64,000 nt of DNA from positions 23,011,167 through 23,075,166 of the forward strand of contig OY987246.1 in assembly GCA_963920765.1 (NCBI GenBank), in the 5' to 3' direction. The translations under genes were made by a program, and so were the position numbers. The notes below the pieces were generated by a model, which ran no database searches, had not been told where the DNA came from, and saw only the letters and a program-made list of their open reading frames with translations. Positions 1 through 11,730 of the stretch are shown piece after piece (the stretch's first letter is position 1; each line of letters opens with the position of its first letter). The DNA is from Ulota crispa. Lineage: Eukaryota > Streptophyta > Bryopsida > Orthotrichales > Orthotrichaceae.

Positions 1-2309
1 CAAGAAATTTTATAGCAACCCAAATTGTGATTTAAAGTTCTAACTTCCCTAATAAGACCATTCTTTGAATTTTGGGGCAGGAATAGTATTAAGGTAACAT
101 TGCTGCTCATTTTTGAAATAGTTGCTTCCATTGAGCAAGCTATAGAGAAGGTCAAAGAAGATAAAATTCCTCTCAAATGAGCAAGGAGTGAGCACCCTTC
201 AAAATACCCTTTCAATGATGAAATTTCTGGACCAACTTGAATAAATAATTTTTCTTGTGTATTAATAGATGTGTTGCATCGGTCTAAAATCTTTCACACA
301 TACTCAAACCAAACTTTTGCAACATAGTTCCAAGCAATACAAGTAAAAAAACACAATTTTGACTTTCAAGTCCTCAAAATTTAAAAATCTAAGTTTTATT
401 CTTATTGCAACAATGTAGTCAATAGTTAGTGCACCAAACTTGTGACAAGTTAGTGTTGAAATCATGTTGTCAAACTTACATCTAATCTTTTAAAAGTTTC
501 ATTACAAGGGTGTTTTTCAAAAGGCCATTTTTTTTTGATAGATTTGGACACTAGATTGACTAGGGTTCTAAGATTGAGTAGGGTTTTTGGAGAAACTTGA
601 CCATAATGACAAGTCAAATGTTCTAAGAACCCATCTCATCATTTTGGTGATTAGTTAGGAATGAGCTAAAATACTTAGTCCTTCTCATTCTAAACCTTTT
701 GGTCAATCAAGAAATCTAAAAGCTATGTCCAAAAATGCTCAAGAGGATCTCATTTGAAAACATTATCCTAGTATTTATATATTTTTATAGATTGTTAAAA
801 GTTGGTATATTTAATGTGAATATACTAAAAAATATAAGTGGTGCAATTGTGGCACATTGGTGTGTCCTTTTTAGGATTAAGAATGCCTCTACCAATTTAA
901 TGTGGAAGACCATTTCACTTATTTATCACTTTGAAATTGCTAATGTTTATAGAAAAAGAAACATGGAATTAAAATGTTGTTTTAAGTTAATGATATCTTG
1001 GATGGCATCATCAATTGACTTCAAAGTTACCAAAAATAGAAGAAGAAAAAGATCACTCCAAGCTAAAGTAATGTACAAAGCTTCCTTGAAATTTGCCATT
1101 TTTGCTGCAAGAAAAAAATGGAACTTAGAACCAACTGCTAATTTTTTGTACAATTGAAACGTTTGGTCACCATAACATTATTCACCAACTCTTGAGTTGA
1201 AATAACATTTGTCCACTTTTCTCTAGTAGGGAAGTTTTCTATGTTCATTTTTAGGCCTATAAACATGTTTACCTTGTTATATAATGTTGTGGATTTCTTT
1301 GCATTTATAATTGAATTAACTTTATTGAGCATGTTTTTCACAACAATGATTGATAACCTAATCTCAACATCTTTGCCTAGAACATTTTTCTATTTTTAGG
1401 TAATTAGGCATGCTTTTAGAAACACGCTCAACAATGAGTGATCCTATACAATCTTCCCACCTTGCTACTATGGTGTGTAAGAAGGCACATTCAAAACATG
1501 ACAACTCTATAGTTGTTTGTTTACAAGCTCAAAACATCAATTTACATATAGTAGCACAATTCATACACAAAAAGTGTCATAATAACATGCACATAAAATT
1601 AAAAGCTTATAATTAAAATCAAGATTTGTAAAGATCTAGGTTTTCAAACAAAACTTGGAAAATGCAGATGGCACAAATTCATATCAATACAATGAAACTA
1701 ACGTTGCTTTTTGAAAGCAGCAACAACAATCATTGAAGAAATACTGAAGTTCCCAAAGCATTATTCTAGTGATCAAGCATCTTGTGGCATTACTTCATTC
1801 CTAAGCATACATTGAAGCTCACCAAATCCAATCTTCTATAGGAGTGATTTTTATGCAAAACCAACAATGTTTGAAGAACTTACTACACATGATTTAGAAA
1901 CAAGTTTTTTGGCAACCTTTGAATAGCCAAAAGACACAATTTAAAGAAACAATGTGCACCTCTTCATAGAAACTTCACTTTCCAACTAAAAACATTCTCA
2001 TATACAATAGTACTAGTATTAACTTTGAACTTCTACATTGACAAATCATGTAAAACATTCTATTGTCACACAGAATCCATATTCTATTTTCACAAAGGAT
2101 TGTTCAAAACATCCATCTTTCAACATTTAGGTTTAAGAAATTTCAACCATAATCATTGTATATGCATTTAGGGAGCAAGACTCCAAGAAACATACCATAT
2201 GTGCCTTGTATTAAGGTGGTAAACATATTTTAAGCCAATATGTATAGAGTAAAAGACAAGTTTCAATCATATGCATCATTAAGTACAAGAATTCCTCTAA
2301 ACTAAGTTG
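1..2309. other. AT-rich intergenic DNA, no gene recognised
   Basis: The stretch is AT-rich and has no exon-like blocks with splice signals. The longest open frame (735-1157, plus, 140 codons) is rich in Ile, Asn, Lys and Phe, as expected of translated AT-rich noncoding DNA, and resembles no family I know. I see no clear inverted repeats or tandem arrays in it. Confidence 0.6.
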
Positions 2310-2457
2310 TAAGAAAGGAGGCTCTAAAATGGAGCAAGTTCTAAAAGCGTGAACTGCTAGGAATGGCAAACTTGTTCCCCTTAAATATCTATTATTGTCA
2401 TTGATGAGGTAGGTGGGCTTAGATTAGAACCTACACCATTTTAGAGCCTCCTACTTA
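2310..2457. mobile_element. Short MITE with GGAGGCTC termini
   Basis: The left end reads TAAGAAAGGAGGCTCTAAAA and the right end is its near-perfect reverse complement (TTTTAGAGCCTCCTACTTA), giving roughly 20-bp terminal inverted repeats on a 148-bp element. The GGAGGCTC block recurs in the terminal repeats at 35432-35762, so this is one copy of a dispersed family. There is no coding capacity. TA at both ends suggests a TA target site, as in Tc1/mariner-derived MITEs, but that is inference. Confidence 0.6.
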
Positions 2458-3849
2458 ATGGCTGGTATATTGTTCTCAACGTTCTCAAGAAATCAAGCTT
2501 CATTATCCAAAAAATATATTTTAAAATGTTTATCAAATTTTTCCAAGTCACTTGCACTCATCATAATCATGAATTCCATTGACTCCACTCTCTTATCATG
2601 CCAAGCCTAAGTTTTGAGTCAACCATTTTACTTTCTTATTCAAGGGTGATTCAATCATTTTGCTCAATGTGAACCAACTTCACATTACAATCATTCTACA
2701 GTTTACAGCTAAGAAACATAGAGGTAAAAAGACAACGCCAAATCACTCTTTATTGCGCCTTGTGTTTTTTCTTTTCATTTTTCAAAAATGCATATCAAAG
2801 GAATACTTTCCACCATTTCAATTGAATCAAGTATTGGAGTTTTAAAACAAAGTATATAAGCTGCAAGGCCAATAGCAACTTTCTGCCAAGCACTTAGACA
2901 TAACAGGAAAACCCCCATGGTGAGACAACCTGTAACTTCGAATAATAGAACCACTCTGAACGGTCAAGCTCCTTACCTGGAGACTATAAAACTAGATTAG
3001 ATATTTTGTTAACAATGCAGCTGCGAAAATGATTCCTGGTGTCATTGATCCCTTCTGTTGAAACAGCCACGGAGCACTTCTAATCCTGCGTTTCTTCACA
3101 CGAACGCAAAAGAGCTCTGTTCCGTCAACTACAGAACAAAATTGCATGGATGCCATGCATACAATAGGAGAAAGCTAAACCCAACAAAGTACAAGCGTTG
3201 AACTCGTTAGAAGACTCGAAAAAGAGTGGATTACAAGGTATAATGTATCAGAAGGTGGAGTATAAATGTGGGTCACATTTCACGTGTTTGAAAGACGCCC
3301 TCTGATCTATCGTTCGCCTACTTCTGTTAGTCGGTGGTCCAAGAGCATCAATAAAAGTATTGAATTCCTATCTGATTGATTCGTTCAATAGACATTATGA
3401 CACACTTGAGCATATCCTGTGTCAAAGAACAAATTCTAACAAAATTAGCCCCTACTCTCTAAGGAGACTGGAAAATTCTAACCACACTGGCGATGAAGAC
3501 CAATTCAATTCTGTCTAGAGCCAGCTGAAGGGCACCTAAAGTAAGATCCACATAATTTGTAAAGTTCACTTCACCTCCTTGCAGCGAACTCGATCGCTAA
3601 TAATGGCCTTTGCAATACCGAGTGTGGAGCATAAGGTCTTAGAATCGGCTCCAGGATAAAATTGCCAGCCTCGTGCAAGGACAAGTCAATATGCCTTCTG
3701 CCTGAAGGAGAATGTGCATCTTACATTGAAAGAAGATACATCGTTAACAAAAATTATAGTACATATGTTGCAAATGTTGCAAGTGTTTTGTAAGTTATGT
3801 GACTGTGTACAACAGGAAGTCAATTTTAGTAAATTATCTCACCTCCTGC
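2458..3849. other. Intergenic or 3'-flanking DNA
   Basis: From about 2880 the base composition becomes less AT-rich than to the left, which may reflect 3' UTR or old exon sequence of the minus-strand gene described at 3850-4931. I could not define an exon here with confidence. Confidence 0.4.
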
Positions 3850-4931
3850 TCACCATTGACCAGTCGCCTGGACAAGTGGTAATCCCTGCTCTTGCGTATC
3901 TATGTCTTTGTCAACATATCCACACGGTTCACTCCCTTGAAAGCGCTGCTTGTTGACAGGCGTTTGCTGAACCCAAGGAGCAAATTTGACGTCATGGGAG
4001 CTTCCAAAACTGAAGTTACAAGAAAGAAATGCAAAACTGTCTGGAATTACCAAAGCTTTGCCCTAAGTTGACATATATTACTGACATGTTCATAAATCTC
4101 TAAGGCGACATTACAAGTGACCTAGAAAGTAGGAAAGAAAGGGAAAGCTTCTTGGCAAAATGTACCTTTAATCTTTTGGAGGCACGTTCCAATTCGGTAT
4201 CATCAATTGTACAAGCCTCATCAGCAGCTGCCACAACACCGCACACATCAATAATATTACAGAAATATTATTTTCATCAGCAAACGAATCCTTACAGCCT
4301 TGTGAACACAAGTTGAAGTGTCAAGTTATTTCACTCCCTGGTTGCAGAACTTATTCAGCTAAAACATCACTAGTCAATTCTTCTAATAAGATAAACATTT
4401 GCTGAATTTCAAGTCCCCTAGATTCACAACCCGATTTCTGACTCCAAGAGATAACAATAGCAGAGTAGTCTATTCTCTAATACCTTTCGAACGTTGCAGA
4501 TGACACGGGCCACCTCTAACAATTGTTTGCGGGCGTGATCGAAACTAGAGACAACCTTAAAAGAGACAAGAAACACAGCGAGAAACATAATCGAACAAGG
4601 TGAAATTTAGAACCCAGACCAACTGTGACCACATAATCGATGTCGATATTGAGCTCGCACCCATCGCAATATAATGGAACAGTCACACTCGATATCAACA
4701 ACGCATTACAAACCATCACTTCAGTGACTTCATGAAACCTTACAATGCAAACGAATTGCCTTCTTCGCAAATCTCTTCAAACACGGATGCACAAGATCAA
4801 CATGCTAAGCCTCTTCTAGAGAGACAGTCAGGACGTTCGCTAGCATAGAGGGAGATCGTTTGAAGGAAAAAAAATAGTCCATAGCATCGTCAATGCTGTC
4901 CTCAGTTGTGAAGACGAAAAATGTCACGTCC
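3850..4931 (-). CDS. Unrecognised multi-exon gene or decaying gene
   Basis: Several minus-strand blocks look like exons. Block 4931-4739 reads DVTFFVFTTEDSIDD and on to HVDLVHPCLKRFAKKAI, ending at a GT donor. Block 4555-4484 (VVSSFDHARKQLLEVARV, 24 codons) is flanked by AG and GT, and its phase matches the preceding block. A block ending at 4166 reads DEACTIDDTELERASKRLK before a GT. A terminal block 4009-3850 (SSHDVKFAPWVQQTPVN, ending GQW-stop) follows an AG. Two things count against an intact gene: the first block has an in-frame TAG at 4807-4805 unless that AG is the acceptor of a shorter exon, and the phases of the last two blocks do not chain. I do not recognise the family. It could be a separate gene just downstream of the BTB gene, or old duplicated sequence. 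Confidence 0.35.
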
Positions 4932-5291
4932 CTTCATCATACTTCCGTTAGCACAAACATGCATCTTTGGACCTGCTAACTAGGCTGTCAAGTCCACTTA
5001 CACCCTGAATTTGGAAGCTTGAGGTCGCTATAAGTGACTACTTGAATACAGAACTTACGATGTACTTATCAGGAGAAAAAAAGAAAGCACCTCCATACAA
5101 ATATTTAAAATAGTAAGTTACAACAGTAAGGTGGAATCCAGGCAAAAAGCTGAAATCTAAAATAACCGGCAAAATTTGATCGAGGCTTGAAGCCCTTCTT
5201 TCATATATACCAGACAAGAAAAATAAACTCATTCATCAGGGAGAAGAACTACGGAATGTACGACAAGCCTGGAAGAATAATATAGTAATAC
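4932..5291 (-). other. 3' flank or UTR of the Crypton-BTB gene
   Basis: No coding is recognised here. An alternative splice is possible: a GT lies a few codons before the stop of the last BTB exon, and an AG near 5265 would add a short ending (GLSYIP-stop). The stop at 5292-5294 and this alternative would give proteins of similar length, so most of this stretch is probably 3' UTR. Confidence 0.35.
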
Positions 5292-8200
5292 TTAAATTTC
5301 ATTGTCAAACATTGATATCAACAAACCTGGCTGACCTTGAATTGCTGACAAAGGTTCTTGACGGGGAATTTTCCGCTTTAACCGTTTCACTACCCCATCA
5401 TAAAGCTCCATGACTGCCTCAGGGCATTTTTTTGAGAAGGTGTCGTACCCTTCAAGAGCAGACACGTCATCTATTTCCTTCGCCGCATAGTCAATTACTC
5501 CCTCTTTCACGACATTAGAATTGTTCCTCCATCCAACAACATAAGTAACGAGCACTTTGGTAGGACTAAGAGACTGCAAGATTTCTTGTTCGCAAAGTGA
5601 CTTCAGCGCTCCAACACCATACTTGTCTGCTGCTTGTAGAAGGTCAACCAGGTTGCTCCTGAGAACATATTGATTGACAGTGGCTCTATAAAAAAACAAA
5701 ATAAAAGCATCCAAGGCCGCGTAACCCATTTCCATTTGTAGCGGAGCCCCTTCCACCATGGGCATACTGAACATGGCCTTGAAGACATCCGACTGACTGG
5801 CCTGTTAAGAAAGAAGGCAATTGTCACTTTCAAGAACAAGAGCTGGATTATCATGGCACGTACCACTAAATATATCTTGGTTCCTCGGGACACAAGCGGC
5901 AAACTAAAAAATCAACTATAGAACGAGGCATATATACTAAATGATTCGTGTAAGAATTAAACTTACCAAAACGGCTTTGTGCCCGTAGACCTTGCGACCA
6001 TCTGGAGTCTCGAAGGCAATGTCTGAGTAAGGTGGAGGAAGGTGGTCTGGATCTCCTGATCCATCGAATTCCTTGCCCTGCAATCTCCGCTCAAGTTGAA
6101 CAAGTCTTTCCCTTGTTTTTTCTAATTCTTCAACCAAAACACGGTGCTGTTCATAAGAATCCTTGGAATGGGTGTCTTGTTTACACGTATCACAGCCTAT
6201 AGATTCTTTGTACATAGTTGGCTCGGAACCTTCTGACCCAACATCTTGACAACAAAGATTCGTGCAGAGATCCCGACTGTATGACTGAATTGCCACTGTT
6301 TGAATACTTGTACCTGCGGACTGAAAGAACAGAAAGCAGAAGGATGAAGCTGATTGGATTTCCTTTCGTTCCAAATACTCACATTGAATTATTATAGCTA
6401 GTTCAGAAAAAAAACAATCAACGTTCTAAATAGTGAAGACAGCAATTAAGCATCAGCGACAAGCAACGCTCCGCACATGCCAATGTCTTTCCTTACTGTA
6501 TCAATTAGCCAAAGTTTCAAATTTCCAAAGTCGTAATCGATTTAAAAGTCATAAAGCCTTGTTACAATGCAAAGACGTTACCTGTGGCTTCTTGGACAAC
6601 TCCATTTCTAGCGCTAGAGCTTTCGACCAATCTATAAGTCGTCCCGTTGATTTATCGACCTCCCCTGACACAATCCGCTGCATTGCTCTTTCTCGAATGC
6701 CCTCAAATTCAGGATCGTCTCTATAAATAAGAAAGAAGAAACAATGTCCTATCAAGTTGAATATTGAGGGAATAAGGAGATAGAGTAAAAAAATTGAAAC
6801 ACCAAAGAATAAAAAATTTAACGAAAAGGGGAAAAGGTGCACGTGTCGGCTTTGATTTCAACCTGGCATACGTTCCAGCGACTCTAGGACCTGTTGCAAG
6901 CATGTCTTGATCAATCGGTACTCCTGCGTATTGCAACCTGCATCATCAAGATTCTTAATCAGCTCAAATGAGACATTCGCATAGAGTAAGACCCTGCTGT
7001 ACAGGCATAGATCTTAGAAACCGGTACTTCTAAGCTCTTTACACTAACAATCCATGAATACATAGTATTCCACAAACACCAAAAACATTGATACGTACAA
7101 GGCACGCAGGTATCCTAAGAAAATACCTTCCCAAGCCAGTAGTCCGCCCAGTTTTATTGGTATAGTATTCTCCTCCAAGGCCAGTTTCTTTGGTCATCAT
7201 TCTCAACCAGCTTGCTAGTGTTCTGACTCCCACAGGTGACCGCGTGTACCACTGGAAAAGTGCATTTAGAGAGGTACAAAACAAACCAAGAAAATGAGTG
7301 TTTTATATTCTCTCACGGAAACAGTCATAACGAACCAAACAAACTAGAAATTTACCTACTAGGAGTACAAGTCAAGCAAACAGTACATGATAAGTCTATA
7401 AACGAGTCTGCGTTTTGTCTGCATGCCATCCATTATTGACCAGGGTAAATGGTTTCGAAGAAAGTGAATGGTGGTGTCAGATATTATGACACCATCTCTA
7501 GATATACCATATGGTAGTCATCTTGTACTATGACGTAAAGTGTAGATAAGATCAAGAAATCACCCAGCTTACCACAGTCCTAGAAGTTGGATTTTTTATA
7601 TCTGTAAGAAAAAATGGCCGTGGAGGAGGTTCGTCTTCAGCCCATTTAGGCTTATGTTCTACCATAATTTTGTATGTCGAAACCACGTCTTCAATGTAGC
7701 ATGTCACCGGACGAGGGAATTTCTCGGGTTGGCTTTGCGAACCATCTGCACTCCAACTTTTGGGCCGCTTCTCATAGCTGATCAAAAAACTAACGTCAGA
7801 GATCAAGTCGATTATCAAAGAACCAGAAACTAATAGCACAAAGCATTGAGAAATCACATGAAGGAAGTAGACAACTATGTTCCTGCAGCAACACCAGAGA
7901 GTATGTGCATTGTAAAACGACCAAGTTGAATATCAGAACGACCAAGACTACGTGCTAGATTGAAATAAACGATGACCAAATATCTGTAGGAACAAATTTT
8001 CCTATCTTATGTTACTTGCCCGGATCTTTCGTTGATATAAACATCCAGCAGTATGATCAATATGGTGTTAGAATCGTACCGCAAAAATTCGCCATGTTGG
8101 TCCTTTCCTAATGTTAAGTCCATGTCTGTGAGTTCATGAAGCTCTGCTGGGCCACGGATGAAAAAGTTCCGGGTACAGAAATATGCAAACCGCATGGAGC

Positions 8201-9135
8201 AGCCTTTTGCGGTAGTAGATTTATACGTAGAAAGAGCAAGCATAGCTGCTTCATCGTGCAAGGTTAGGACATCAATGCGCTTGCGTCTCTTTCCTAAACC
8301 AAGCCTACCAGCTGAAGCTACATTGTCGCTCACAGCTTGTCGAGCTTTCTTAAATCTAACATCTGTCATGATATTGAACGGCACTTCAGGCACTTGTGTC
8401 TCAGCGATTCGAGCCTCTTGGTGAGCACGAATGACACGACCCAAGGCCCTGAGGAGACTTCCAATGCTGTTACACAACAACGATGAAGGTAAGATCGTTT
8501 GACATCCTGCGAGTACAACAAACGATCTCACGGACATAAAAGAAGAGGTGAAAGACTACTCACGTTTCAGGAGGATACTCCTTGCCATTTTGTTTACGCA
8601 CTTGAGTGAGGAACAACCCCACGAGCTCTCCTAACTCCTTCATATCACGATCACACAAATCTTCAATGGTTTCTGTAGTGGGTTTCTTGTTCAAAGCTCT
8701 CCAGGAGTCGAACCTAGCACGTGCCCAAGACTCGGCTCGTTTGCTCCTCCTTTCTTCCTGGAGAGCAGTTTGAGTGTCTTCCCCGTTGATGGCATTCGCA
8801 TTTTGATCAAATGACTCGGCCTTACCATTGTCGATTATGTCATCGCCATCCGATTCTTCGCCATCAGAGAGCACATCATCCTCATCCATATGGCCTGAAC
8901 TTTGGATGTTAACGTCAGATACAGTCTCCATAGCCAAAGCATTCTGCTCAGATTCTCCAACGCTTGGCACAAGTTCATGCGCCAAAGTGAGAGAGTGTGG
9001 ATGCTCCAGTGGATCGTACGGAGGCGGATGAACATGCAAACGTTCTGCTTGCTCATCTAGAGGTAGTGGATCGGAATTTGTAAGTGAAAATGGTGTACCA
9101 CCATGAATTGCCAGCTCCCCCATGGAACTAGCCAT
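5292..9135 (-). CDS. Crypton-derived recombinase-like domain fused to BTB (788 aa)
   Basis: Eight exons chain in phase with GT-AG junctions: 9135-8564, 8466-8080, 7777-7573, 7251-7127, 6937-6863, 6720-6582, 6320-5967 and 5801-5292. Residues 1-130 are acidic and probably disordered. Residues about 145-470 match the DUF3504 domain of QRICH1, ZMYM2 and KIAA1958, which derives from Crypton tyrosine recombinases. Landmarks are VRKQNGKEYPPET, LGLGKRRK, IRGPAELHEL, GEFLRYEK, FFLTDIKNPTSRTVWY, SPVGVRTLASWL and TNKTGR. Arg295, Arg424 and Tyr453 sit at recombinase catalytic positions. The usual His of TNHSxR is Lys421, and the His of GHRS is Pro447, so recombination activity is probably lost. A coiled coil (about 555-590) precedes a BTB domain (about 599-700; SDIAFETPDGRKVYGHKAVL) and a helical tail. 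BTB domains dimerise and can recruit CUL3 ligases. A DNA-binding CUL3 adaptor or regulator is inferred. Confidence 0.85.
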
Positions 9136-11418
9136 CTATTAGAACCTTTCAACCTACAACACTTCCACCTGCGCATGTGCACCAAATACAGTACCGATCA
9201 CCAAAAAGTCGATAATCGAATTGACACCTAATAACGAGCAAGCAGAGAATTATGCAGATAAGCCACAAAACTAACAATTCAGCTACTCGGATGCTGTCAG
9301 AATAATATGGCAGACATTATTCGTACCATAATCTCTGGCGAAAAACTAAAGTATGATTTGCGACTCTACGCATGCACTTGCGTGTATCCGTCGTCAAAAG
9401 TCTACGCAATTCACCAAACCGGTCATCTTGGAGTCAAAGCGTCTTTGCATTGCACACTTCAAGCGCATCAGCATAAAGTCGTTTCGACAAGAAACGCTTA
9501 ACAATCCTAAATCGCTCCGTGGCGCCAATTCTTGCACATCTTTCCAAAAAGAACAACCAATCATAGTACACATCTCAAAAAAGGTATCATTACTGCAATC
9601 AACGAGAGGCAATGATACAATGAAGTGGAAGAACAAGAGAACCCTAACATACCCGAACTGAATACAAAGCAAAAGAAAACGACTTTGCATACAGGGAACG
9701 AAAGTGGAAAATCCCGCTTCGAAGTTACGCAAGCATAAATGACTCGAAAACTCCATGGAATCCATTGCGAGGCTTAAACAAGTACAGCAAGAAAAACTGT
9801 CAACAGCCAAAATGTAAATAACAACTCCAAACTAGAATTTTCGCTCCTTGCAACATTCCAAAACGACCTACCAGTATGTTACAGGCAGTGGCACAACCGT
9901 CTGAAGAAAAATCCATCGCCGTTTCGACTTATTAACTTGAAAAAATTGTTAGAAAAGTATCATCAACAATTAACACCCGAGACTTCATAGAGACAACAGT
10001 AATTGCGTTAGGTCTCGGACATGGCTAAACCGATGTATGTTAAGCAAATTGGAGCAAGAAGCATATCTATCGAGGCAGGGAGAATTTTCATCTTCCATTT
10101 CTTTCTGACAATACCTCGCCAAACCGACTGTCCGACAGCGAAACGAAATTAAACAAAAAAAATCATCAATCGTTGCCAGAAATTCCGCAGACAAAAATAA
10201 CGACATCATAGCAAGGACAGCAGTCTTGAACCACATGGCATAACAGACATGTTGTTGCGCACATTGAAGCACGAAGCATATTAATCGAGAAAGAAGGACT
10301 ACGAGAGCAGTTTTCGTTCTCCTGTTAATCCTAACAAGAACTCGCTCGATTAATTCTTTCAAGACCGAAATAAATCATCATCGACTATGAAAGCCGATAT
10401 CTCACAATAACTACATCATCGTAATGGAGATGCCAGAACGATCGTCTCGAACAATATGGCCAAATAGGCATGGTATAGCGCGCATTGGAGGACGAAACAT
10501 ATCGATCGAGAAAGAAGGACTACGGGAGCAGTTTTCATTCTCCTGTTCATCCTAACAAGAACTCGCTCGATTAATTGTTCAAAACGAATCAACACCGAAA
10601 TAAATAATCATCGACTATTAAGGCCGAAAGCTCACAACAACAGCATCATCGTCTCGAACAATATGGCCAAATAGGCATGGTATGGCGCGCATTGGAGCAC
10701 GAAGCATGTAAATGTAGAGAGTAGAGGCAGAGGAGCAAAATCGAGGCACACGAAAACGACGCAAAAATTAATTGAGAGAAGCTTATCAATCACGACACGG
10801 AATTTTTTATCCTCGCTCAAGACAAAGTAGTTTTAATCCAAACCAGACGAAACAAAACCAAAGAAACGGATCGGCATAAATCGAAGCCTGCGATTTCGAA
10901 GAGAAAGGAGAGGAAATGAGACAAGGAGGCCGGTGTCGAACAACATGGCCAAACAGGCATGTTACGGCGCGCATTGCAGCACGAAGCATATCGATCTAGA
11001 GAGAAGAGGCAGGGAAGCAAAATTGCGGCAACAGAAACGGACGCAAATATGAATTAAGAGAAGCTTATCAATCACGACACGGAATTTTTTTATTCCTAAT
11101 AAGACTTTGCTCGAAACAAAGTAGTTTTAAGCCAAACAAGACGAAAGGAAACCAAAGAAACGGATCGGCAACTATCAACGCCTGCGATTTCGGAGAGAAA
11201 GCAAAGGACACGAGCAAAGGAGGCCGGTCTCGAACAACATGGCCGAGAACAACATGGCCAAACAGGCATGTTACGGCGCGCATTGCAGCACGAAGCATAT
11301 CGATCGAGAGAGAAGAGGCAGGGGAGCAAAATTGCGGCAACAAAAAAGGACGCAGACGTGCTGTTTTGTCGCGAAGGCGTAATGAACAATCCGAAGACAA
11401 AACGCAACAAAACGTACC
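9136..11418 (-). other. Probable leader intron of the Crypton-BTB gene
   Basis: On the minus strand a good donor (CAAG then GTACGT) lies at 11418/11417, downstream of a GC-rich block. AG acceptors lie a few bases upstream of the ATG at 9135. A 5' UTR intron of about 2.2 kb is therefore likely. Open frames in it on either strand are discontinuous and match nothing known. Confidence 0.45.
10010..11340. repeat. Degenerate tandem array, units about 200-310 bp
   Basis: A block with the core ATGGCCAAAYAGGCATG, then GCGCGCATTG, then CACGAAGCATATCGAT recurs at about 10450, 10660, 10940 and 11250, with more diverged copies near 10230 and 10030. Copies are separated by related spacers (AAGAAGGACTACGGGAGCAG; CGCTCGATTAATT). 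The spacing varies, so this is an irregular tandem duplication rather than a satellite. It lies inside the inferred leader intron of the Crypton-BTB gene, where it could carry regulatory elements. Confidence 0.75.
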
Positions 11419-11730
11419 TTGAGCAGGAGAGTGGTGGAAGCGATCGGAACACGGGAGGACTATTCCGGGTGAAAAGCCCGGGGAGGGGCACGGCGTGAAA
11501 GGTAGACGACAACAGCGCCGGTGGAATCCTGCGACGCCTCTGCCCTACCGCTCCCTGGAATGTCGCCTCGCGCACGACGGTTGTTCCTTCGGAACGGTGC
11601 TGCGTCGTGTCGGAATCGACGACGGCCTCGCCCCTCCGGTTCTTCACGCCTGCTTGTTGCTGTTCTGTACTGCTTGGAATCCTCCAGCCCTAGTAGCTGC
11701 CACGGGCATGCCCTAATAGCGTGGTACTTC
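11419..11730 (-). promoter_or_regulatory. GC-rich first exon/promoter of the Crypton-BTB gene
   Basis: This is a GC-rich island in otherwise AT-rich DNA, on the upstream side of the gene's inferred leader-intron donor. Minus-strand open frames here lack a convincing protein, so it is best read as 5' UTR plus core promoter. No TATA box was assigned. Confidence 0.4.

Noticed and set aside
735-1157. 140-codon open frame on the plus strand
   Set aside because: Low-complexity AT-rich composition, no splice context, and no resemblance to a known family.
4739-4931. Reading the in-frame TAG as glutamine, as in some ulvophyte algae
   Set aside because: All well-supported genes here use standard stops and contain no in-frame TAG or TAA; a decayed gene or a mis-set exon is simpler.
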